Of a DNA stretch of 64,000 nt, positions 1-7,348 are shown piece after piece. A program made the translations under genes and the position numbers. Source of the stretch: Pseudoselenomonas ruminantium (GTDB lineage Bacteria; Bacillota; Negativicutes; Selenomonadales; Selenomonadaceae); NCBI GenBank assembly GCA_015058625.1, contig SVCA01000003.1, positions 62,001-126,000 of the forward strand, written 5' to 3'. Position 1 is the stretch's first letter, and each line of letters starts with the position of its first letter. A model generated the notes under the pieces. The model was not told the origin of the DNA, made no database searches, and worked only from the letters and a program-made list of their open reading frames with translations.

Positions 1-769
1 TACACTCAGGAGAATGAAGCTGCGCCACCGGGTCAATATCCATGGGACAGACCTTGCGGCAAGCGCCGCAGGATACACAGCTTTTTTCATCCAGATGCAG
101 CCTGCAGATACTGACACGATTCAGCAGACCATAAATCGCTCCCAGCGGACAAAGCATTTTGCAAAAGAACCGGCTGATAAACAGACAGCCGACGAGCACC
201 GCGACCAATATCACAGACTTTAAGACAAACAAACCGCCAACGGCCTGCCGATACTCCGCATGCGTCAACAGCAATGGCACAGCAGCCTCCAGTGTACCTG
301 CCGGGCAAATATACTCACAAAAGGCTGGTGCGCCCACACCGTTAACCATGAGAAGTACCACCGGCAATAGCAGGACAAAAACCACGAGCAGCAGGTATTT
401 GACATAGCGCAGTGGCGGGAATAGCTTCCTCTTCTGCATCGGCAGCTTGCTCAGCAAATCCTGCAGTAAGCCGAAGGGGCAGAGAAAGCCACAGGCCAGC
501 CGCCCCCAGAGCACACCGAGCAGCAGCAAAAAACCGCCGACATAAAAGCTGAAACCATAACCGGCTGTCCCACCGGCTGCCTGCAGTGCCCCCAAAGGAC
601 AGGACAAAGTGGCTGCGGGGCAGGAATAACAATTAAGCCCCGGCGCGCACAGGTTCTTGGCACTGCCCTTGTAGAGCCTGCCGGAAGTTAAGTTCAGCAA
701 TTCCTGATTGGTGAGCAGGGCCGCCAATAGCTGCACAAAACGGCGATTGAATGAACGGGTGATATTCAT
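1..769 (-). CDS. Polyferredoxin-like 4Fe-4S membrane protein (NapH/CcoG-like), 3' end cut by window
   Basis: The first 256 residues are visible; the gene runs off the left edge. Hydrophobic segments alternate with cysteine clusters: an early C-x5-C-x2-C stretch around residues 41-49, then CGFLCPFG, CEYICPAG and CKMLCPLGA, then a classic 4Fe-4S ferredoxin motif CVSCGACRKVCP near residue 240. This is the layout of NapH/CcoG/NosR-type membrane proteins, which carry electrons through the cytoplasmic membrane. The ATG lies 4 nt beyond the stop of the 46-residue CXXC gene, and the TlpA-like gene overlaps that one in turn, so the three are almost certainly one transcript. The inferred role is feeding electrons to the thiol-redox lipoprotein. 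The exact donor and acceptor cannot be read from the sequence. Confidence 0.85.
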   Translation of the reverse strand, partial: MNITRSFNRRFVQLLAALLTNQELLNLTSGRLYKGSAKNLCAPGLNCYSCPAATLSCPLGALQAAGGTAGYGFSFYVGGFLLLLGVLWGRLACGFLCPFGLLQDLLSKLPMQKRKLFPPLRYVKYLLLVVFVLLLPVVLLMVNGVGAPAFCEYICPAGTLEAAVPLLLTHAEYRQAVGGLFVLKSVILVAVLVGCLFISRFFCKMLCPLGAIYGLLNRVSICRLHLDEKSCVSCGACRKVCPMDIDPVAQLHSPEC

Positions 770-773
770 CAGC

Positions 774-914
774 TCACCCCAATCCTATACATTCCATACA
801 CACGCGCACAGCCTTATGCAAAATTATCCGGGCCTCACCACGCCACAGCCCCCAGAGTATACAACAGACTGCCAGAGCCAGCAGCAGGCTGCGGATTTTG
901 CCCAATCTGGTCAC
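774..914 (-). CDS. CD1871A family small CXXC-motif protein (46 aa)
   Basis: A 46-codon gene starting at a GTG that overlaps the TGA of the upstream tlpA-like gene (GTGA). The ribosome-binding sequence AAGAGGT lies 7 nt before it. The product has a short basic start, one hydrophobic helix (about residues 9-22) and a C-terminal motif VCMECIGLG with the CxxC pair at residues 39-42. This size, single helix and CMECIGLG tail match the small CXXC proteins annotated as the CD1871A family, which recur beside 4Fe-4S membrane proteins and TlpA-like thioredoxins in anaerobic Firmicutes. The neighbourhood here is exactly that. It probably sits in the membrane and shuttles thiols or binds metal, but the family function is unknown. 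It is easily missed because of its length. Confidence 0.75.
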   Translation of the reverse strand: MTRLGKIRSLLLALAVCCILWGLWRGEARIILHKAVRVCMECIGLG

Positions 915-1453
915 TTGAGATACCTCTTAACCTGTTCTTTGTACTTCGCTACATCAGCACCAATGACCTTTTCGCCGATGATATTGCCATTCGAATCCAC
1001 GAAGATGGTCGTGGGTACGGCTTCGATATTTGACAGGAACTCTAACACTTTGTCGTCAGGCAGAATATTTACAAAGCCGACATTGGCATCTTTTAAGATT
1101 CTGACAGCAGCTGCCGCTGTTTCTTTGTCACTGGGACCGCTGGCGTCACATACAATGCCGATAATCTGCGCATCCTGCGGCATTTCCCGGGCCCAACGTC
1201 CCAGCTCTGGCATTTCTTCAATGCAGGGCGGACAGAAGGTTCCCCAGATATTTACCACCGTTATTTTCTTGCCCTTGAAAATATCCTGCGTAACGGTATT
1301 GCCAGCAACGTCTACCGTCTGGAACGCCGGGAACTTATTGCTGTTTGCCGTTTCCTGGGCGGCTTTGCCATTTTCAGCCGAACAGCCCGAGACTAGAAAA
1401 ATGCTCGAAAATGCTACCATCGACAGCAATAGGATCCTAAACATTTTGTGCAT
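911..1453 (-). CDS. TlpA/ResA-family thiol-disulfide reductase lipoprotein
   Basis: 180 residues with a type II signal peptide. Lipobox VSGC puts the lipidated cysteine at position 24, so the protein is anchored outside the cytoplasmic membrane. A thioredoxin fold follows, with WGTFCPPC (catalytic cysteines 74 and 77) and the cis-proline loop AVPTTIFVD near residue 146. CPPC is common in TlpA/ResA-type reductases, which reduce disulfides in cytochrome maturation or oxidative repair. The ATG is preceded by AGAGGAGG at 7 nt. It is the first gene of a three-gene set with the CXXC peptide and the polyferredoxin. That suggests electrons pass from the membrane Fe-S protein to this periplasmic thiol enzyme; this coupling is inferred from context. 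Confidence 0.9.
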   Translation of the reverse strand: MHKMFRILLLSMVAFSSIFLVSGCSAENGKAAQETANSNKFPAFQTVDVAGNTVTQDIFKGKKITVVNIWGTFCPPCIEEMPELGRWAREMPQDAQIIGIVCDASGPSDKETAAAAVRILKDANVGFVNILPDDKVLEFLSNIEAVPTTIFVDSNGNIIGEKVIGADVAKYKEQVKRYLK

Positions 1454-1548
1454 AGTAATTCCTCCTCTAGCTCACCATCCTGAATATTACATCTCCTGTT
1501 ATATAATTCAATTTCAAGCGTCAAAATACCTGCATCAAAAAGAAAAGG

Positions 1549-1650
1549 CTATGCACTTATTTACCAAAATGCAAAAGTGGAAACCTTGGGGTAGGCAAGA
1601 CGACCTTCCTCAACGCTATCGCCAACGAATTGGAAGCGGGAACTCAAAAA
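1549..1650 (+). pseudogene. Orphan P-loop (Walker A) fragment
   Basis: One plus-strand frame across this stretch reads through GNLGVGKTTFLNAIANEL, a textbook Walker A loop followed by the helix of a DnaC/IstB-like or ABC-like ATPase. No start codon with a ribosome-binding site and no continuation of the domain are visible. The reading frame runs straight into the hairpin at 1646. It looks like a short relic of an ATPase gene, but about 25 convincing residues could also occur by chance. Confidence 0.3.
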
Positions 1651-1674
1651 CGCAGGCCGCCGGCCTGCGTTTTT
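1646..1674 (-). terminator. Rho-independent terminator of the 53-aa gene
   Basis: Perfect 13-bp stem (AAAAACGCAGGCC and its complement) with a 3-nt loop, starting 1 nt after the stop codon of the 1676-1837 gene. The A/T arms supply a U tract in both directions, so it may also stop plus-strand transcription. A closely related hairpin lies at 6489-6517. Confidence 0.85.
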
Positions 1675-1675
1675 C

Positions 1676-1837
1676 TTATGCGTATTTTCTTTTATTCTGC
1701 CCTGCGACAACATTGCCACCAGCCGGCTTTTCTGTATCAATATGGTCAGTGCTCTGCTTTCTCAGTGCATCAATAAGCCGCACTGCACTGCCTTCATTAA
1801 ATTTCTTGGGTCTCTCTTCAAACCGTATCACACACAT
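1676..1837 (-). CDS. Small protein of unknown function (53 aa)
   Basis: Not recognised. The ATG is preceded by AAAGGAG at 8 nt, the frame is 53 codons long, and the stop abuts a strong terminator. This complete gene architecture is the main reason to believe it is real. The product starts MCVIRFEERPKKFNEG, is basic and hydrophilic, and has no membrane segment. The middle (SAVRLIDALRKQ) could form an amphipathic helix, and the tail is rich in G, N, Q and K. A TTGACA-N10-TGTCAA inverted repeat lies upstream at 1871-1892 and could be an operator or include the -35 element. Confidence 0.55.
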   Translation of the reverse strand: MCVIRFEERPKKFNEGSAVRLIDALRKQSTDHIDTEKPAGGNVVAGQNKRKYA

Positions 1838-1870
1838 TTTGGGGTTCTCCTTTACATCTTTTTGGTTCTT

Positions 1871-1892
1871 TTGACAACATTTCTGCTGTCAA
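1871..1892. promoter_or_regulatory. Inverted repeat TTGACA-N10-TGTCAA upstream of the 53-aa gene
   Basis: Perfect 6-bp arms separated by 10 nt, 34 nt upstream of the small gene's start codon. On the minus strand one arm reads as a consensus -35 hexamer. No convincing -10 at 17 nt was found, so an operator is as likely as a promoter. Confidence 0.35.
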
Positions 1893-1951
1893 GGGGATAG
1901 CCAATAACATACCATAAAACTATATATAACTGCAAGCTTATTTTTTTAATC

Positions 1952-1986
1952 AAAGAAGCAGCTGCATCATTTGCAACTGCCTCTTT
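1952..1986 (-). terminator. Hairpin after the GH127 gene
   Basis: A 15-bp stem with two G-U pairs (AAAGARGCAGYTGCA type arms) and a 5-nt loop begins 5 nt beyond the stop of the GH127 gene. It lacks a clear U tract on the minus strand, so it may act as a transcript-end stabiliser rather than a classical terminator. Confidence 0.45.
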
Positions 1987-1991
1987 GTCAC

Positions 1992-3986
1992 TTATTTATG
2001 GTACAACCATACCATCATTTCATTTTCGCCCCGATTGCCCCAGCAATAATAGGGTATCAGTTTGAGTTCCTGTCTATGAAGGGAACGCGGTTTACCATAA
2101 GGGCTATACAATCTGTTGCCCTTTGCCTCTCTTACCGCATCCGTATGCAGTATACCGGCCCCACTAAAGAGCTTGTCGGTGTATTCATAGGTAAATTCCA
2201 TGCCATCTACCAGACGAATGCGTTCCAAGCCATCTCCATTATCAATGGATTCAGCACAGTATACCAGCGGTCCTCTCTGTACGGCCAGCCTGCCAATATC
2301 TTCCCGCACTTCCGGTGCAGCCTGATAAAGTGTCGCCTCCATGGGAATTTCCAGCGTAATCCTGTCATCCTTATGCCAGTTTCTCCGCAACGCTACATAG
2401 CCATCCTGCTTTTCTTCATTGATTACATTTCCATTTACAGCAATCTTATAATTCTTAGCCCAAGAGGGAATTCGCAGGGCTATGCCATATCGTCCATCCG
2501 TTTTGGTTGTCAGCTCGACATTTCCTTCCCAGGGGAACTGGCTTGTCATGGATAGTGCAACCTTTTTATCTGCCAGGGACAGCTCCGCTTCTGAACCCAC
2601 ATACAAATCCACATAGATGGTCTCATCCGTTGTCGAATAGATATATTCATCCAAGGAACTGATTAACCGTGCCAGATTCGGCGGACAGCAGGCGCAGCCA
2701 AACCAGGCCTGCCGCGTAGTCTTGATATGACTCTTGCCGGGGTCTTTACGGCTTAATTCCGGAACAACCTCCAAAGGATTTACATAGAAGAAGTGCCTGC
2801 CATCCAATGCCATCCCAGAAAGGACGGTATTATACAAGGCTCTTTCCATAACATCCGCATAAGCGCCATGGCCTGCTTCATCCTTTAGCATATTATGAGC
2901 AAAGAACATCAGACCCACAGATGCACAGGTTTCTCCATACATGGAATCATTGGGCAAATCATAGTCTGCCGTAAAGGCTTCCCCGATTACCGTTGAACCC
3001 ACTGCCCCGGTAATATACATCCGCTTTTCGGTAATATTCTTCCAAAGCCGCCGGGCCGCCTGACGCATTTTCCCGTCATTCTTCAGCCGTGCCAGCATGG
3101 CCATCCCCGTGCACATATACATAACCCTTACGGCATGACCTTCTGCTGTTTCCTGTTCCAGAATGGGCTTATGATTCTGGTAGTAACTGTCCTTGAAGCC
3201 TTCCATCCCCTCGATAAGCACGGAAGTATCCGCATCTGCCCGACACTGCTTCCGGAAGAAATCCGGGTCTTTGCCCCGCTGATAGAGGAAATACCTGCCC
3301 AGCTCCAGATAGCGTTTATTGCCAACAGTTTCATACAGACGGAACAGCGCCAGCTCGATTTCTTCATGGCCGTCATAGCCGTGAATCTTATGCTCTTCCG
3401 GACCAAAGTGCCGATCCAGGCAATCTGCCAGACGGCAGGCCGTATCCAAAACCAGCTGATTGCCCGTTGCCTTGTGATAAGCCACAGCGGCCTCGATAAA
3501 GTGTCCGGCACAATAGAGTTCATGGCTCTGATAAAGCCGCTTGAATTTACGTTCCGGTGCCTCCACGGTAAAGTACGTGCCTAAATAGCCATCATCTTCC
3601 TGCGCTGCAGCAATGAGTTCCACCACACTGTCTGCTGCTTCCCGAAGTGTTTTGTCCTCCGGCACTCTGGCAAGTGTATAGGCAGCGGCTTCGAGCCATT
3701 TGTACACATCACTATCCTGAAAGACCATGCCATAATGATGTCCCTGACTGCGGCCTGCGGCAATCTTAAAGTTTTCGATTGCATGACTCTTTTCCGAAGG
3801 AATATAATCTGCATCCCTCTCCTTGGCTATCTCAATGTCTTCCAAGTCATTGAGTACCCGCCACTGATAAGGAAGCATTTCCGTGCGGATAAGTTCCATA
3901 TAGTTCAGCCAAAACTTATCCGTAACTTTTACCTGCGCATTATCTTCTAATACGGTATGATTTACTGCTGCTGAAGTTTTCATCAT
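1992..3986 (-). CDS. GH127 beta-L-arabinofuranosidase (DUF1680 family)
   Basis: 664 residues, the normal length for glycoside hydrolase family 127, with no signal peptide, so it acts in the cytoplasm on imported oligosaccharides. The zinc-cysteine active site of the family is intact. GETC (E352, C354) and CACCPPN (C433, C434) correspond to the Glu, Cys, Cys-nucleophile, Cys set of HypBA1, and E336 in IGEAF fits the acid/base position. An (alpha/alpha)6-barrel N-terminal two thirds is followed by beta-rich C-terminal domains. The ATG overlaps the stop of the upstream GPH symporter by 4 nt, so uptake and cleavage are co-translated. The expected substrate is beta-L-arabinofuranosyl-capped sugar from plant cell wall arabinan or extensin. 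Confidence 0.9.
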   Translation of the reverse strand: MMKTSAAVNHTVLEDNAQVKVTDKFWLNYMELIRTEMLPYQWRVLNDLEDIEIAKERDADYIPSEKSHAIENFKIAAGRSQGHHYGMVFQDSDVYKWLEAAAYTLARVPEDKTLREAADSVVELIAAAQEDDGYLGTYFTVEAPERKFKRLYQSHELYCAGHFIEAAVAYHKATGNQLVLDTACRLADCLDRHFGPEEHKIHGYDGHEEIELALFRLYETVGNKRYLELGRYFLYQRGKDPDFFRKQCRADADTSVLIEGMEGFKDSYYQNHKPILEQETAEGHAVRVMYMCTGMAMLARLKNDGKMRQAARRLWKNITEKRMYITGAVGSTVIGEAFTADYDLPNDSMYGETCASVGLMFFAHNMLKDEAGHGAYADVMERALYNTVLSGMALDGRHFFYVNPLEVVPELSRKDPGKSHIKTTRQAWFGCACCPPNLARLISSLDEYIYSTTDETIYVDLYVGSEAELSLADKKVALSMTSQFPWEGNVELTTKTDGRYGIALRIPSWAKNYKIAVNGNVINEEKQDGYVALRRNWHKDDRITLEIPMEATLYQAAPEVREDIGRLAVQRGPLVYCAESIDNGDGLERIRLVDGMEFTYEYTDKLFSGAGILHTDAVREAKGNRLYSPYGKPRSLHRQELKLIPYYCWGNRGENEMMVWLYHK

Positions 3987-5323
3987 TGCTGTGCGAGGGC
4001 TTCTAAGACCTCTTCCTCCTTCGCTTCATAGTGACTGTAGAAAAGCATCGGAACAATACCTACGGCAAAAATTGCCGCCGGCAGCCAAATGAATACCACC
4101 TGAATGCCCATTAAGGCCGAGGCCGACTGAACTGCATTCGGCACATAACCAAAGGCATCCATGACCATCGCGGGGATAAAACCGCCAATACCGGAACCAG
4201 CCTTAATGCAAAAAGCACTGCCGATTGCCGTCAGGAAGCCGCTGGCCCGGATACCGGTTTTCCACTCACCATAATCCACAGTATCCGAAAGCATGGCAAA
4301 AGGCATGGAGCAGGCAATCCCCTGACCAATGCAGCTTATGCACCAGAAGGGAATCAGCACGGATAAGTCCGCACCCGCAAAATACATACCGATATGACCT
4401 AAGATGGCCAGTACAAAGCCAATAATCATCGTGGTATGCTTACTGGTATGACGAACCAGGAAGGGAATGGATAACATCCCCAGTACCTGAATGACCATGA
4501 AGCCATTAATCATTGCGGCAATGCCCTTGTCCCCCAGCACATACTGACAGTAGTAAACCACCGTGGACTGACGGATGGTAAGAGCAATCCAGAAGATAAG
4601 ATTTGCCAGCACCAGAATCATCCACGGCCAGTTGCCTTTGATGGCCCTGATGCTGTCCTTAATGGGAATGCGTTTAATCTTTTCTACGTTTACTTCCCGC
4701 AAATTACGGAAGGCTACAAAAAGAAGCACCGCTGCAATGACACCGAAGAATGCCAGCGTCATGGAAAAGCCCAGCTGGTCATTGCCACCGCCAAAGTAAG
4801 CAACCAAAGGCAGGGTAAAGGTCATGCAGATAAAAGCACCTACATTCCCGCCAACCATGCGGAAGGTGTTAAGAACCACCCGTTCCTCCGAGTTATGGGA
4901 CAAATTCGGCAGAATCGAAGTAATGGCCGTTTGAATCCCCGTATAGATAACACCAGCCGCAATATAGGTAACCGCCGCATACGCTATCTTAGCCGTACCG
5001 CTTAAATCCGGCGTCGTAAAAGTCAGCCACATAAACACCGCAAAGGGCACACATAGCCAAAGGAAGTACGGCCTGCTCTGTCCATATTTTGTTTTCGTAT
5101 GGTCTACGATAAATCCCCACAAGGGCGCATCTATAGCGTCCAGTAATCTGGTAGCCAGCAGCAGTGTACCGGTTACCGCTACGGACAAACCAAACACATC
5201 CGTGTAAAAATAAAGCAGGAAGGAACCAATGATACAATACAGCAGATTCCCGCATCCATCAGTAAGGGCATAGCTTAACCGGCTGCGCAGTTCTGTTTTC
5301 TCCGCGACCTTATCTCCAGACAT
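3983..5323 (-). CDS. GPH-family glycoside:cation symporter (MFS)
   Basis: 446 residues with about twelve hydrophobic helices and the N-terminal signature of the glycoside-pentoside-hexuronide:cation symporters (YALTDGCGNLLY, then LLDAIDAPLWGFIVDHT, with the conserved acidic residues of the cation site). It is an inner-membrane importer, probably Na+ or H+ coupled, for arabinose-containing oligosaccharides given the GH127 partner it overlaps. Start chosen at an ATG behind AAGGAGGAG. It is transcribed divergently from the AraC-type regulator at 5577, the usual arrangement for regulator and target. It is unlikely to be MelB for melibiose, since no alpha-galactosidase is nearby. Confidence 0.9.
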   Translation of the reverse strand: MSGDKVAEKTELRSRLSYALTDGCGNLLYCIIGSFLLYFYTDVFGLSVAVTGTLLLATRLLDAIDAPLWGFIVDHTKTKYGQSRPYFLWLCVPFAVFMWLTFTTPDLSGTAKIAYAAVTYIAAGVIYTGIQTAITSILPNLSHNSEERVVLNTFRMVGGNVGAFICMTFTLPLVAYFGGGNDQLGFSMTLAFFGVIAAVLLFVAFRNLREVNVEKIKRIPIKDSIRAIKGNWPWMILVLANLIFWIALTIRQSTVVYYCQYVLGDKGIAAMINGFMVIQVLGMLSIPFLVRHTSKHTTMIIGFVLAILGHIGMYFAGADLSVLIPFWCISCIGQGIACSMPFAMLSDTVDYGEWKTGIRASGFLTAIGSAFCIKAGSGIGGFIPAMVMDAFGYVPNAVQSASALMGIQVVFIWLPAAIFAVGIVPMLFYSHYEAKEEEVLEALAQQ

Positions 5324-5432
5324 TAAAACTCCTCCTTCTGATTCTCACAGATTGATTTTGACGCGTCCATTTCATCTACGCTCTTATTATAAGCGCCTTT
5401 GCCTTTCGAGGATAGACAGACACTTTACCTAT

Positions 5433-5454
5433 TATAGGACAATATTATCCTATA
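5433..5454. promoter_or_regulatory. 22-bp inverted repeat in the symporter/AraC divergent region
   Basis: TATAGGA-N8-TCCTATA arms, perfectly symmetric, lie between the divergently transcribed symporter and AraC-type gene. AraC proteins more often use direct repeats, but the position makes this the best visible operator candidate for the module. Confidence 0.45.
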
Positions 5455-5467
5455 GAATACTACAAAA

Positions 5468-5498
5468 TTGGACTAAATCGCAGAAAATATGTTATAAT
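5468..5498 (+). promoter_or_regulatory. Probable promoter of the araC-type gene
   Basis: TTGGAC at 5468 and a perfect TATAAT at 5493, spaced 19 nt apart, about 80 nt upstream of the regulator's ATG. The leader that follows contains a 9-bp hairpin (CATAAGAAG arms, 5513-5543) before the GGAGG ribosome-binding site at 5563. Confidence 0.45.
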
Positions 5499-5576
5499 TA
5501 TCCTAACAAAACCATAAGAAGCTTGATAAATCAACTTCTTATGTAGGATAAAATGAACCACTGGAGGCAATTCTAA

Positions 5577-6448
5577 ATGTACCTGATATTCCCATGCCCA
5601 CCTCTTCCTTACCTGATTGTCGGCGGTATGTCCACATTCCGCATCGGTGACCGACACCTGCGGCGCACCCTCCCCCATACCTTTGACCTGATTTATGTCC
5701 ATCAGGGCGAATTGTTTATGGAAGAGAACGGCCAGAACTTTACGGTTACAGCAGGACAGTTCCTGATTCTGCCTCCCAATCGGCTCCATCGCGGCACAAA
5801 AGCCTGCCGCACAGAAACAGTCTTTCATTGGCTGCATTTTTATACTACCGGAACCTTTTCCTGCACAGAATCGCCGGTGCGCGATTCCAACGTCATACAA
5901 AAAAGTTCCCAGCAATTTGAAAAAAAGCCCTTCCACATATCACTGCCACAATATGGCACGATACTGGAAGAGCTTCAGCCGAATATGCTGGATATTATGG
6001 AGCAAATCACACAGGTTCGCATTGACCGCAAGGAAAACAGCAAGCGCTTCTCGGATAACACCATCCCGCAACTGAAACTTCAGCAGCTTTTCTTCACCCT
6101 GCTGACCTATATTGGAGAATCCAGCCTCGATAAACAACCTCATGATCCAGCTGCTGAAATCTTTGCCTTTTTGAACGACCACTACCGGGAAGACCTGCGT
6201 CTGGATGAGATTGCGGAACACTTTTCTTTTCATCCGGCCTATGTTATCCGCTTGCTCAAGAAACGCTACAAACACCCGGGCAGATTATCCAACAGCTGCG
6301 TCTGGAAAAGGCAGCGCAAATGCTCTCAGCCAGCAGCGCCTCCATCCAGACCATCGCCTATGAGAACGGCTTTAACGACAGCGGATACTTTGCCCGCCTT
6401 TTCAAACGCCATTACGGCGTAACACCACACCAATGGCGGAATAAATAG
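5577..6448 (+). pseudogene. AraC-family transcriptional regulator, frameshifted in the DNA-binding domain
   Basis: The N-terminal half is a cupin-type sugar-sensing domain (TFDLIYVHQGELFMEENG, then the LPPNRLHRG loop), followed by the first helix-turn-helix (LRLDEIAEHFSFHPAYV). At about 6266-6275 the frame breaks. In the original frame the protein ends in a meaningless tail at 6422. One base earlier in phase, the sequence reads TPGQIIQQLRLEKAAQML and then the second helix-turn-helix (ASIQTIAYENGFNDSGYF) to a normal end at 6448. Adding one base in the ACAAACA stretch restores a 290-residue AraC protein. The gene sits divergent from the GH127/GPH operon and was presumably its activator. Either the strain has lost regulation or the base is a sequencing error. 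Confidence 0.85.
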
Positions 6449-6488
6449 TCGTATGATTGGGACGGGACGAAGGTTGATCATATACGCG

Positions 6489-6517
6489 AAAAACGCAGGT
6501 CACTGACCTGCGTTTTT
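6489..6517 (+). terminator. Terminator downstream of the AraC-type gene
   Basis: A 12- to 14-bp stem (AAAAACGCAGGT and its complement) with a 1- to 5-nt loop and a T tract. It shares the AAAAACGCAGG...CCTGCGTTTTTC core and the following TATGC with the hairpin at 1646. Confidence 0.8.
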
Positions 6518-6672
6518 CGTATGCATAATTAACCTGCAAAGCTTCCCCACACTTGTAGCAAAAGACATATGTGTCATCACTTCCCCAAGTGACAAAAGAT
6601 ATTATACATCATATGAATATAAAATCAATACTACTTAAGTATAATTTATTAGTTATTTTACCATTAAAGATA

Positions 6673-7233
6673 TTACAGACCTATCTCATCGCTATGTTCA
6701 GTCATGCCCTTAATGCAGTAGTTCATAACCTCACTGAGCTCCATTCCCAGCTTTTCGACACCCTTATCAATGATTTCCCGATTACACTTGGCAGCGAACC
6801 GCTTGTCCTTGTACTTCTTCTTCAAAGATTTAACAGCCATCCCCTCCATTTTTTCCGGACGCATGAGTGCATATGCCTGTATAATTCCCGTAAGTTCATC
6901 CACGGCAAAGAGGCTTTTTTCCAGATTGCTTGTCGGTTCTGCCTCATCTGTCGTAATTTCATATCCATGGGTGATAATAGCTTTGATGTCTTCCTCATCC
7001 ACACCTTCCGGTGATAATAATTCCCTTACATGATGGCAATGCTCATCCGGAAATTTTTCATAATCCACATCATGAAGCCAGCCAATAGCAGCCCAATAAT
7101 CCTTATCTTCGCCAAAGGCTTCTGCCATGGCTCCCATAGCCGCACTGACTGCAGCAGCATGATGGAACAGATGCTCCTCGGTAGTATGCTTTGCCAGGAT
7201 TTCCTTGGCTCTGTCCAAAGTAAGTTTACTCAT
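6673..7233 (-). CDS. HD domain-containing phosphohydrolase
   Basis: 186 residues forming a single HD domain. The metal-binding pattern is visible: H24/H25 in LFHHAAAV, HD at 54-55 in WLHDVDYEKFP, the histidine-rich turn EHCHH, a later ITHGYE and a distal D in FAVDEL. The family hydrolyses phosphoesters of nucleotides or related compounds, but the substrate cannot be told from sequence. The ATG follows GGGGGA at 7 nt. It lies 115 nt downstream of the sodium:solute symporter on the same strand; that gap leaves co-transcription open. Confidence 0.85.
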   Translation of the reverse strand: MSKLTLDRAKEILAKHTTEEHLFHHAAAVSAAMGAMAEAFGEDKDYWAAIGWLHDVDYEKFPDEHCHHVRELLSPEGVDEEDIKAIITHGYEITTDEAEPTSNLEKSLFAVDELTGIIQAYALMRPEKMEGMAVKSLKKKYKDKRFAAKCNREIIDKGVEKLGMELSEVMNYCIKGMTEHSDEIGL

Positions 7234-7348
7234 CTAAAATCCCCCTTTTTCTTCAGTATAGTTAAACGGACAACAGATGTCAAAAATGATACTGTGTTAA
7301 TGCATCGATGTCGTAACAAGCCTGATATACCCAAGCAGGATTTCTTCC

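Noticed and set aside
708..1874. 388-codon plus-strand frame
   Set aside because: It lies antisense to the TlpA, CXXC and 53-aa genes, all of which have clear starts and motifs.
6518..6672. Zinc-ribbon-like frame (TYVFCYKCGEALQ) on the minus strand
   Set aside because: No start codon or ribosome-binding site, and the frame runs into the terminator at 6489; too short to call even a remnant.
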